The notes under the pieces: generated by a model | Seen by the model: the letters and a program-made list of their open reading frames with translations, nothing else | What the model was told of the DNA's origin: nothing | The model's database searches: none | DNA from: Candidatus Poribacteria bacterium | GTDB taxonomy: Bacteria; Poribacteria; DTPJ01; WJIO01 | Length of the DNA stretch: 18,389 nucleotides | NCBI GenBank assembly: GCA_014730235.1 | Contig: WJIO01000311.1 | Location: forward strand, 1 to 18,389 | Direction of reading: 5' to 3' | Translations under genes and position numbers: made by a program | Shown: in pieces, positions 7,207-13,617 of the stretch | Numbering within the stretch: the stretch's first letter is position 1 | How the letters are laid out: every line of letters starts with the position of its first letter

Positions 7207-8440
7207 TGGAATTAAAATCAACAGGGCCATTTCGCATTTCATCAGGTGGTGGCATTTTGTCCAGGCTGATAAGTTTGGCAACTGCCGATGTCTGCATTTT
7301 TTTGCCGCATCCGGCTACTGCTAGTATTTTGCCATCTTTTACATAATAGGCGGCAAAATTCCTGGATGATGGTTCACCGTGAAATATTATCTCGTCCCAA
7401 CCCTTTGTGTATCCCACATACATCAGGTTGACACCAAATTGTTCAGTCCAGAACATGGGAACACCGCGATATTCCTCATTTTTACCCATCATGTTTCGGG
7501 CGGCAATTCGTCCCTGTTCTCCAGCTATGCGCCAGTGTTCGATCCTTATGGATTGACCTGAACGCCAGTCTACGAAACTGGCCACATCACCGGCGGCGTA
7601 TACGTCTTCGGCAGCCTTAAAATGTCGGTCTACGGGGATACCTCCGTCGGGGTTTAATTCTATACCAGTAATAAAATCAGTTGCCGGTTGAACGCCAATT
7701 CCAACCAATACCAAACCCGTATTAATCTTTTCACCATCTTTTAATACAATCCGCTCAACTTTTTCGTTGCCCTCAAAACTATCTACCAGATGTTCCAGCC
7801 TGAAAGAGACACCATTTTCCTCATGCAGGTCTTTGAGCATTTGACCGATTTCAACGCCCAGGGATAATTCAAAGGGAACAGACTCAGGGGCGATAACAGT
7901 AACCGAAAGACCTCTTTCGGTTAAGGTGGCGGCTGTCTCCATGGCTATAAAGCTTGCCCCTACTACAATTGCATCAGTGCAGTCGCATGCTGCAGTTTTG
8001 ATTCGCTCTGCGTCTTCCAGATTCCTGAGAGTAAAGACGTTTTCCAGTTCAGCACCGGGTATTTTAAGGCCTCTGGCAATACCGCCTGTGGCCAGAAGGA
8101 GCTTATCGTATTCTATTGCTTCCATATCCCGGCATTTTATTGACCTATCACGAATGTCGAGGTTTATAACTTCACATCCTGTTATGACCTCGATCTTATT
8201 ATCGGAATAAAAACCTTCTTTCCTCAATGTGGGAGGAGGTATGAGATTCTTTCTGAGATAAACTTTGCTGAGTTTTGTGCGGTCATAGGGTAGACAGTCC
8301 TCTTTTGTTACCATAACAAGCCGGCCATCAAAGCCCTCTTTTCTGAGAGTCTCCGCAGCGGCACTGCCTGAAGCACCTGCACCTATGATAACAAAACATT
8401 TATCGGCGTAACTGTTGTCTTTACTTTCAGGAGCGGTCAT
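7190..8440 (-). CDS. FAD-dependent NAD(P)H oxidoreductase, ferredoxin-reductase/AIFM3-like
   Basis: A 416-residue flavoprotein with two Rossmann dinucleotide sites. The FAD site is FVIIGAGASGSAAAETLRKEG (Gly at 20, 22 and 25). The NAD(P) site is VVGASFIAMETAATLTERG (about 160-178), in which the third Gly of GxGxxG is Ala, as in ferredoxin/rubredoxin-reductase relatives. The second FAD motif is VYAAGDVA (280-287). IEHWRIAGEQGRIAARNM and PMFWTEQFGVNLMYVGY mark the C-terminal reductase domain of the AIFM3/BphA4-like group. There is no N-terminal Rieske domain and no CxxC disulfide, so it is not a thioredoxin reductase. The electron acceptor is unknown. It lies 15 nt after the UroD-like gene with GTGAGG before its ATG, so it is probably co-transcribed. 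Its 3' end overlaps priA tail to tail. Confidence 0.85.
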   Translation of the reverse strand: MTAPESKDNSYADKCFVIIGAGASGSAAAETLRKEGFDGRLVMVTKEDCLPYDRTKLSKVYLRKNLIPPPTLRKEGFYSDNKIEVITGCEVINLDIRDRSIKCRDMEAIEYDKLLLATGGIARGLKIPGAELENVFTLRNLEDAERIKTAACDCTDAIVVGASFIAMETAATLTERGLSVTVIAPESVPFELSLGVEIGQMLKDLHEENGVSFRLEHLVDSFEGNEKVERIVLKDGEKINTGLVLVGIGVQPATDFITGIELNPDGGIPVDRHFKAAEDVYAAGDVASFVDWRSGQSIRIEHWRIAGEQGRIAARNMMGKNEEYRGVPMFWTEQFGVNLMYVGYTKGWDEIIFHGEPSSRNFAAYYVKDGKILAVAGCGKKMQTSAVAKLISLDKMPPPDEMRNGPVDFNSIIKQS

Positions 8441-8455
8441 ATATATACCTCACTT

Positions 8456-9490
8456 TTAATTTCTTCCACACGACTTATGGAGCTTATCCGCCAGGTTGAG
8501 GGCTTCATCTTTGCTTGATGCGCCTACTTCCATTACAACCCGGGCGTTACCGGGATACTGCCCGGGCCATGTCCAGGCCGGGCCTTCGCCAAACCATGAA
8601 TGCATCTGGGGAACACGATGGGCGAAGAAATTATAGGCTTCCTTGAGTTCATTGACCGGCTGAACCAGATTCAACAAGCGAAGCTCAGGTATCCGGCTGA
8701 AATTATCCCACTGATGTCTTGCATCGGCGCAGCAGTGAACACCTATACCGCCATAGCGATATGAAAGCTCTTTCAATTCAGGCATGAAAAATTCCAGGAA
8801 CATCTCGTCGTTTATAATACCCACCTCGTCTTCTGAAAGGGTAATACCCTCTGGCATATAATACACCGGATAGTGGGCAATAAATTCCCTATTATAGCGA
8901 TTAAACCACTCATCAAGGAAATTAATCATAAATTCTGTAACTTTTCCCGAAAGTTCCTTCACAGCTTCAGGAGTTTCGATCATGGCTATATACAGGTCAT
9001 TTTTATCCCATATTAAAGCTGCGATGTCCATTGGACTTTGAATATCAACCAGCCGCATAATTGCGTCTTTACCAGCCCTTTTTCGTAGCTCATCGGCGAT
9101 CTCAAATAACATAGCAAAGGGCTGCACACTCAGATCAGGCACTTTTAAACCGGCTACCTCTCTGGCGTTGTGGATCATAGGTAGGGCAAAGGGCATATTA
9201 TCCTCTGGACGATAAATCTCACATCCGAAGGCTTCGGCGAAAATTTCCGTACCTGTATATACATCCAGATAGGGTATGGAATCGTCGTTAAGCCATTGGG
9301 TCCTGTCCAGATGACGCTGGTATCTCTCCCACGACCATTCTATCCGCTGGTCTTTATTGTCCGGCCATGGCCAGGGTCGGGGTTTATTATCGGGCTGGTA
9401 ATTGATATGATACACAAACCTGGTTACATTATTCATGGATAAAAAATCCCGCCATCGCTGTTTGCGTCCTTCAATGCTGTATGGATTCAT
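8456..9490 (-). CDS. Second UroD/MtaA-superfamily protein, with HxC motif
   Basis: A 344-residue protein of UroD-like length and layout. It is only distantly similar to the one at 3232. Family traits are DVYTGTEIFAEAFGCEIY, PEAVKELSGKVTEFMINFLDEWF, the mid-protein turn PEGITLSEDEVGIINDEMFLEFFMPEL, and near the end GGIGVHCCADARHQW (H252, C254). In characterised MtaA-type methyltransferases an H-x-C pair is part of the zinc site that activates a thiol; this copy keeps that pair, unlike its paralogue. The start ATG 9490 has TTGGAG at 8-9 nt. The start also overlaps by 4 nt the tiny reading frame left after hicB. The FAD oxidoreductase gene follows after 15 nt. The substrate is unknown, and this is not expected to be HemE. 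Confidence 0.75.
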   Translation of the reverse strand: MNPYSIEGRKQRWRDFLSMNNVTRFVYHINYQPDNKPRPWPWPDNKDQRIEWSWERYQRHLDRTQWLNDDSIPYLDVYTGTEIFAEAFGCEIYRPEDNMPFALPMIHNAREVAGLKVPDLSVQPFAMLFEIADELRKRAGKDAIMRLVDIQSPMDIAALIWDKNDLYIAMIETPEAVKELSGKVTEFMINFLDEWFNRYNREFIAHYPVYYMPEGITLSEDEVGIINDEMFLEFFMPELKELSYRYGGIGVHCCADARHQWDNFSRIPELRLLNLVQPVNELKEAYNFFAHRVPQMHSWFGEGPAWTWPGQYPGNARVVMEVGASSKDEALNLADKLHKSCGRN

Positions 9491-9513
9491 GTTTTAATCT
9501 CCAATCGAGGCAT
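9487..9513 (-). pseudogene. Vestigial hicA start (8 codons)
   Basis: An ATG overlapping the hicB stop (TGATG) opens the peptide MPRLEIKT and then stops at a TGA that overlaps the ATG of the UroD-like gene. HicA toxins paired with this type of ~70-residue HicB commonly begin with MPRL or similar and start at the antitoxin stop. The stretch is therefore read as the stump of a deleted toxin gene. Only four residues support it, so chance is possible. Confidence 0.35.
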
Positions 9514-9728
9514 CAAGCTGCTTCTTTAATCTTAATTTCGATCCCATCAACAACTGGTAGATAAAGATTCATAGATACTCTAAGCAGTATCCATTCTTCC
9601 AAAACTCCTTGTAGTTCTTCGCGGCAGCTTTCAAGAGTATCTGTATTAGCATAAACGCCGTTAAATCCGGGAATTTCCCCATAAAAGGATTTATCATCCG
9701 GAAGTATTTCATACTTAGCTCTTTTCAT
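9513..9728 (-). CDS. hicB: HicB-family antitoxin, orphan
   Basis: A 71-residue protein: YEILPDDKSFYGEIPGFNGVYANTDTLESCREELQGVLEEWILLR, then LPVVDGIEIKIKEAA. This is the compact HicB/UPF0150 partial RNase-H-like fold that neutralises HicA mRNA interferases. The bare form lacks a C-terminal DNA-binding domain. Normally a 70-80-residue HicA follows immediately; here only an eight-codon stump follows before the UroD-like gene. The antitoxin is intact and may be expressed as the first gene of the run hicB - UroD-like - FAD oxidoreductase. I see no strong ribosome binding site before ATG 9728. It may now be a remnant, or act against a HicA elsewhere. Confidence 0.8.
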   Translation of the reverse strand: MKRAKYEILPDDKSFYGEIPGFNGVYANTDTLESCREELQGVLEEWILLRVSMNLYLPVVDGIEIKIKEAA

Positions 9729-9991
9729 TGCCGCGTTTATGTAATTTAATAATACTGATATTTCTAAAATTAACTAAAACCAGATGTTGCAGTGCTTAGA
9801 GAGACACTAGCAAATGAAAATGCTATCAGGCTGTCATTCCTGCTTCAAGCTTTTTCAAAAAGCTTGAAGCAGGAATGACATAGAACTATATTCTTTGAGC
9901 ATTTTCATCTGTTTCTTCATGCTGAATTCTTATAAACATTGGTTTTAGAGATTTTTTAGAATTCTCAGTAATATTATTCTCTCCTGATTTT
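9729..9991. other. Intergenic gap upstream of hicB
   Basis: AT-rich gap holding the palindromic element at 9811-9911. I see no gene in either orientation and no toxin gene upstream of hicB. A loose inverted repeat (CTGAATTCT near 9931 against AGAATTCTCAG near 9959) is present but weak. The gap ends in the terminator at 9992-10021. Confidence 0.4.
9811..9911. repeat. Palindromic element with different ends but same core
   Basis: The ends CAAATGAAAATGCT (9811-9824) and its inverted partner (9898-9911, CAGATGAAAATGCT on the other strand) match at 13 of 14 positions. Inside is a 49-nt near-perfect palindrome (9832-9880): 24-nt arms around a single C, starting TGTCATTCCTGCTTCAAGC. The core is nearly identical to that of MITE copy 2, but the outer ends are unrelated to the GGTTCTTCC ends of the other copies. 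No target duplication is seen. Confidence 0.65.
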
Positions 9992-10021
9992 AAAAAGGGC
10001 GCGTTAAAACGCGCCCTTTTT
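9992..10021 (-). terminator. Strong intrinsic terminator (bidirectional form)
   Basis: AAAAAGGGCGCG (9992-10003), loop TTAAAA, CGCGCCCTTTTT (10010-10021). It is a perfect 12-bp stem with GC core and A/T flanks, starting 5 nt beyond the stop codon of the DUF6807 gene. It ends that minus-strand transcript and could also work from the other direction. Confidence 0.9.
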
Positions 10022-10025
10022 AGAG

Positions 10026-11189
10026 TTAAACAATCTTAACAGCCGGAGGATTTATATAGTCATGATACTTCTCTTTGACTTTACCATCTTTGGCATCGCC
10101 GGGGTGTATGTATATCCTGTAATTCATGGTTAGAGTTTCGCCATCTTTAAGAGTCCAGCTACCGTCTTTGGCAGGATCACCCTCGAATGTGCCTCTGCCG
10201 AAGATATTGGCTGTCATTAGACCGTAGTTCCTGACATGCCAGTATGTGGGATAGCGGAAGTTCTTGGGATGGTCAAATACTGTAATTCCTACCTTGTTGC
10301 CGTTTACTACTCCCGAATAGTCGCACCACTGGGCCATTTTACCCCATGTTTCCGATTCACCGATCCCGCCAATGGCATTTTCGATCTTTCCGGTTCCCGG
10401 AGGGCTGACGGTCATGGTTGGATAAACTCGCACTGATATTAGTCCGGCTTCTTTGGTATCACCGAAGAAAGCGTCACCGTGGGATGCTCTGAAATGCACA
10501 GTCATGTCAATAATACGCTGAGAGCTAGGTAAGTTGTAGAATACCATATCCCTGCTTTCATCAACTATTTTCTCAGAACCATCTCTGCTGATCCATTCGT
10601 TATTTGCGAATATTTCACCAAAAACGGGGCCTGTGACAAGCTTTTCAAAATCCTTATGCAACTGACGACCGGCGTTTTCCCCTTCGCTCCAGAAATCCTG
10701 TTCGTTTACCTCACCGTAAGAAACCCATATAGATCGGTGATGTATATGATCATGCCTGTGACCTTCAGGAGATGTTTCACCCCTGGTTACGGTATGACCA
10801 AAGGGGCCGATAACCGGATTCAGATAGGGCTTCAACTGCTCTTTGTTATAACGATACGTTGTGAACATCTCTCCCCACACCGAGACATCAACGTGATCAT
10901 CATCAAAATGGTCAAATTCTACCATAAGGGATTCACATTCTTCAGGGGAAAGGGTATATTTTTTTACATCCTCGGTCTTAAGATTATCCAGTATCCATGA
11001 GATAGTCATGCTTTTACCATCAGCCGAAAGTTCGCATTGACCGGGAGTTTTTACCTCTTTATCGTCGGTTAATGTGCAGGACTTTACATCTTTCCAGTCA
11101 GAACCCAGTTTTTCCAGTTCTATAGTAGCTTTAACCGGACAGGATTCTCTATGATGCATACCAGCTTCGACTCTCAGTTCCAGTGCCAT
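10026..11189 (-). CDS. DUF6807 (PmoA-like) family protein
   Basis: A 387-residue protein matching the DUF6807 / 'methane oxygenase PmoA' Pfam family. That family, despite its name, is found in non-methanotrophs beside sugar oxidoreductases. Typical features are YLNPVIGPFGHTVTRG, the histidine-rich HRHDHIHHRSIWVSYGEVN, RIIDMTVHFRAS, FGDTKEAGLISVRVYPTM, and WCDYSGVVNGNKVGITVFDHPKNFRYPTYWHVRNYGLM. A predicted mostly beta fold with clustered His residues suggests a metal- or carbohydrate-binding protein. There is no signal peptide, so it is probably cytoplasmic. The ribosome binding site AAGGAGG before ATG 11189 is excellent. It lies 74 nt after the TIM-barrel gene on the same strand and is closed by the terminator at 9992-10021. 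The reaction is unknown; a carbohydrate role is inferred from context. Confidence 0.8.
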   Translation of the reverse strand: MALELRVEAGMHHRESCPVKATIELEKLGSDWKDVKSCTLTDDKEVKTPGQCELSADGKSMTISWILDNLKTEDVKKYTLSPEECESLMVEFDHFDDDHVDVSVWGEMFTTYRYNKEQLKPYLNPVIGPFGHTVTRGETSPEGHRHDHIHHRSIWVSYGEVNEQDFWSEGENAGRQLHKDFEKLVTGPVFGEIFANNEWISRDGSEKIVDESRDMVFYNLPSSQRIIDMTVHFRASHGDAFFGDTKEAGLISVRVYPTMTVSPPGTGKIENAIGGIGESETWGKMAQWCDYSGVVNGNKVGITVFDHPKNFRYPTYWHVRNYGLMTANIFGRGTFEGDPAKDGSWTLKDGETLTMNYRIYIHPGDAKDGKVKEKYHDYINPPAVKIV

Positions 11190-11220
11190 GTTTTGTCCTC
11201 CTTGGAGAATATCCCTTAAT

Positions 11221-11240
11221 CCCCCTTTGGAAAAAGGGGG
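11221..11240. repeat. Short C/G-tract hairpin between two co-directional genes
   Basis: CCCCCTTT (11221-11228), loop GGAA, AAAGGGGG (11233-11240), followed by four more G. On the minus strand no U-tract follows the stem, so it is not a convincing terminator of the TIM-barrel gene. It could be an mRNA stabiliser or a small dispersed repeat. Confidence 0.5.
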
Positions 11241-11263
11241 GGGGAATTGAGGTATTCAATAGT

Positions 11264-12079
11264 TTATGCTCCGAAAATATCTTTTAAAGCTTTCATGGAT
11301 TCCTTAGCGATTGTCTCAGGGTCGGGATTGAAATCAAAAACCTCCACCGAGACGTAGCCGTCATATTTGATCTTTTTAAGGGCTTTTGCCACCGGTTCAA
11401 AATCTGTGCTGCCAGTTCCAGGCCAGCTTTCGTTATCGTCGTTGATATGGAAATGGGCCATGTAGTCGGCGTATTTTACGATGGCTTCACCCATATCCAC
11501 ATCGTTACAGGCCATTGCATAGGTATCCAGAATCATCTTGAAATTGGGATGATTGATTTCATCCACCAGACGGGCCCCATCTTCGGGCATATTGATATAG
11601 TCTGTCATGTATGTGGCCAGGGGTTCTATGCAGATTATAACGTCCCGCTCCCGGGCATGGTCACAGCAGGCGGCGAAAGTTTCCCGGGCATAATCCCAGG
11701 CCTGTTCAGGAGTCAGGGGATCAACCACGTTGCGGTTCTTGGGTGACCCAAAAACGATGACCTTACCCCCCAGATCGCCGCAAAAGTCCACCAATTCATG
11801 TAAATAATCCCTGGATTTATCCCTGATAGTCTTATCAGGATGGCTTATATGCAGTCCTTTTGGTGAAACAAATACCCAGTGTATACCAACTATATCAACC
11901 CCTGCGTCGTCGGCTGCTATTCGCAGTTGCTCGCGCCTGGTTTTTGAAACTTCAGAGACAGAATCACACAGGGTAAAATGGGCTACTTCCACGCCGTCAT
12001 AACCCAGATCACCGGCGTATTCAAAGACATCTTCCCAGTTCCAGTTTTCAAACATCTCGTTACAAATAGAAAATTTCAT
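11264..12079 (-). CDS. Sugar phosphate isomerase/epimerase-type TIM-barrel protein
   Basis: A 271-residue AP-endonuclease-2-like (xylose-isomerase-like) TIM barrel. Barrel strands and metal ligands are visible: GYDGVEVAHF near the start, IICIEPL (E152), FKMILDTYAMA (D185), MAHFHINDDN (H211) and YVSVEVFDF (E246). This is the Glu-Asp-His-Glu set that binds Mn/Co/Zn in D-tagatose 3-epimerase, L-ribulose-5-phosphate 3-epimerase and related isomerases. Substrate cannot be told from sequence. It has no signal peptide and is soluble. GAAGGGAAG precedes ATG 12079. Together with the DUF6807 gene downstream it forms a likely two-gene carbohydrate unit. The MITE at 12109-12250 separates it from the valS-SRPBCC operon upstream. 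Confidence 0.85.
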   Translation of the reverse strand: MKFSICNEMFENWNWEDVFEYAGDLGYDGVEVAHFTLCDSVSEVSKTRREQLRIAADDAGVDIVGIHWVFVSPKGLHISHPDKTIRDKSRDYLHELVDFCGDLGGKVIVFGSPKNRNVVDPLTPEQAWDYARETFAACCDHARERDVIICIEPLATYMTDYINMPEDGARLVDEINHPNFKMILDTYAMACNDVDMGEAIVKYADYMAHFHINDDNESWPGTGSTDFEPVAKALKKIKYDGYVSVEVFDFNPDPETIAKESMKALKDIFGA

Positions 12080-12108
12080 ATTTTTCTTCCCTTCAATTTA
12101 TCTTTCTC

Positions 12109-12250
12109 TATTCTTCTGTGTTTAGTGTGGTAATGAAGAAAAATCACAGATTATATAGGAAAAATCCGCTTTGCTTGTCATTCCTGCGAAAGCAGGAATG
12201 ACAAGCTTATAGAATTTTTTTATTTTTACCACGTTCAACTCTGAAGAACT
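12109..12250. mobile_element. MITE copy 3, TSD 7/8, overlaps SRPBCC gene 3' end
   Basis: A 142-bp element. The left end (TTCTTCTGTGTTTAGTGTGG from 12111) and the right end (12226-12250, ACCACGTTCAACTCTGAAG) are diverged copies of the MITE ends. The core hairpin is GCTTGTCATTCCTGC (12173-12187), GAAA tetraloop, GCAGGAATGACAAGC (12192-12206). TCTTTCTC (12101-12108) and TTTTTCTC (12251-12258) flank it as a 7-of-8 target duplication. The hairpin lies just past the SRPBCC stop codon and may act as a transcript end. Confidence 0.8.
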
Positions 12251-12681
12251 TTTTTCTCAGCTTCAGCTTTAAGATACTGAAGTACTGATTCAATTGCTTC
12301 ATCCAGTTTTTTCTGCATGGATTTCCTGAAAATATATACAATCAAACCATTCCAGGATTCTTCCGTTTTTACGATGGTTATATTATCTTCAGGTTCTATC
12401 TTCCAGACATGGACTGCGGATATTCCCATAGTTTTACCTGTCCATGCTATCTGATTTGGTGGTTCAACCGTCTGGATTTTAGAGGTGATCTTTCCGGGTC
12501 CTGATTTCCACTGGAATGTTGTTTCCGCTGTTAATTTACCATCCAGAGACGCCCATTTTATGTCCGGATTCCATTGAGGCCATTTTTCAATGTCCGATAT
12601 AATATCCCAGATAATCTCAGGACTTGAGTTTATCTGGATTTCACCCTTTGATATGGCCGGAGCGTTTTCATCAATTGTCAT
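12235..12681 (-). CDS. SRPBCC (START-like / polyketide-cyclase-type) protein
   Basis: A 148-residue helix-grip protein: GEIQINSSPEIIWDIISDIEKWPQWNPDIKWA at the start, alternating beta strands (TFQWKSGPGKITSKIQTVEPPNQIAW), and a long C-terminal helix (KSMQKKLDEAIESVLQYLK). This is the SRPBCC ligand-binding fold; the ligand is unknown. It has no signal peptide. It is the last gene of the valS-led operon; its ATG overlaps the epimerase stop in TAATG, so translation is coupled. The last four residues (VLQS) and the TGA lie inside the end of MITE copy 3. The original C-terminus was therefore probably replaced by the insertion. The rest of the fold appears complete. Confidence 0.8.
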   Translation of the reverse strand: MTIDENAPAISKGEIQINSSPEIIWDIISDIEKWPQWNPDIKWASLDGKLTAETTFQWKSGPGKITSKIQTVEPPNQIAWTGKTMGISAVHVWKIEPEDNITIVKTEESWNGLIVYIFRKSMQKKLDEAIESVLQYLKAEAEKKVLQS

Positions 12682-13601
12682 TACAAATTACCCCTGTAAT
12701 ACTCAACGGTTTTCTTTATACCTTCTTGGATGGAAACTGCAGGATGCCAGCCTAATTCGGCCTTTGCTCTTTCGTTTGTCAGGTATATTCTCTGTACTTC
12801 ACCCACCCGTTTTGGCGTATAGATTGGTTCCAGTTTAAATCCAGTCTCGGATTTTATCAACTGAAATATCCGGTTTACGCTGGTTTCTCTGCAACTTCCC
12901 AGGTTGCATATAAGCTTATCGGCATTTTCCAGGGCTAATATGTTGGCATTAACAACATCGCCCACATAGACATAGTCCCTGGTAGCTGTGCCATCACCAA
13001 AGATATTTGGTCTTTTTCCTTTCAACATCTTCTGGGTGAATATGGCCACAACCCCGGCTTCACCATAAGGGTCCTGTCTTGGGCCGTAAATATTAGGGTA
13101 TCTTAATATAGCATATTTCAGGCCATAATTCACGCCATACATGAAAATATAATGCTCTACAGAATGTTTGCTGGCTCCATAGGGTGATAGGGGATTGATG
13201 GGATGAACCTCATCCACAGGAAGATATTCAGGTTCACCATACATAGCCCCGCCGGTGGATGAATATATGAATTTTTCTACGCCATACCTGTATGAAAGAT
13301 GTATCAGGTTAATCGAACCTTCCATATTAACCCAGCAGTCATACATAGGCTCCCGAACTGACCTGATAACCTTTGTCTGGGCTGCGTGATGATCCACCAC
13401 CTGGGGTTTTTCAGCTTCAAACACCTCAGCAAGCTCAGGACTGCGGATGTCCATGTTATAGAACTTTGCATTGGGGTTAAGTCGGCTTTCAACACCGGCT
13501 GAAAGATCATCAACAACAACAACTTCATGTCCCTCCTCAACTATCCTGTCAACAACATGCGAACCTATAAACCCCGCTCCACCAGTAACCAGAACCTTCA
13601 T
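12681..13601 (-). CDS. NAD-dependent nucleotide-sugar epimerase/dehydratase (extended SDR)
   Basis: A 306-residue extended short-chain dehydrogenase of the UDP-glucose 4-epimerase type. It shows the NAD-binding GGAGFIGS (residues 7-14), the acidic VVVVDDLSAG, HHAAQTKV, the serine/threonine of YSSTGGAMYGE, catalytic YGASK (Y141, K145), RYPNIYGPRQDP, and the GDGTATRDYVYVGDVV loop. It acts on a nucleotide sugar, possibly for envelope polysaccharide; the exact substrate is unclear. I use ATG 13601 (not 13739) because the family N-terminus MKVLVTGG starts there with GGAGG 7 nt upstream; the extra 46 residues overlap anmK. It lies 16 nt after the anmK stop. Confidence 0.9.
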   Translation of the reverse strand: MKVLVTGGAGFIGSHVVDRIVEEGHEVVVVDDLSAGVESRLNPNAKFYNMDIRSPELAEVFEAEKPQVVDHHAAQTKVIRSVREPMYDCWVNMEGSINLIHLSYRYGVEKFIYSSTGGAMYGEPEYLPVDEVHPINPLSPYGASKHSVEHYIFMYGVNYGLKYAILRYPNIYGPRQDPYGEAGVVAIFTQKMLKGKRPNIFGDGTATRDYVYVGDVVNANILALENADKLICNLGSCRETSVNRIFQLIKSETGFKLEPIYTPKRVGEVQRIYLTNERAKAELGWHPAVSIQEGIKKTVEYYRGNL

Positions 13602-13617
13602 TAAATTCCTCCAGAAC

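Noticed and set aside
3232-9490. UroD-like proteins as HemE of haem biosynthesis
   Set aside because: Both lack the HemE N-terminal substrate loop, have no haem-pathway neighbours and show motifs of the MtaA/uncharacterised branches.
11221-11244. C/G-tract hairpin as a terminator of the TIM-barrel gene
   Set aside because: No U-tract follows on the minus strand, and the gene after it is probably co-transcribed.
2459-12206. Repeated TCATTCCTGC...GCAGGAATGA hairpins as a CRISPR array
   Set aside because: The copies are thousands of bases apart and lie inside elements with terminal repeats and target duplications. There is no regular spacing and no spacers.
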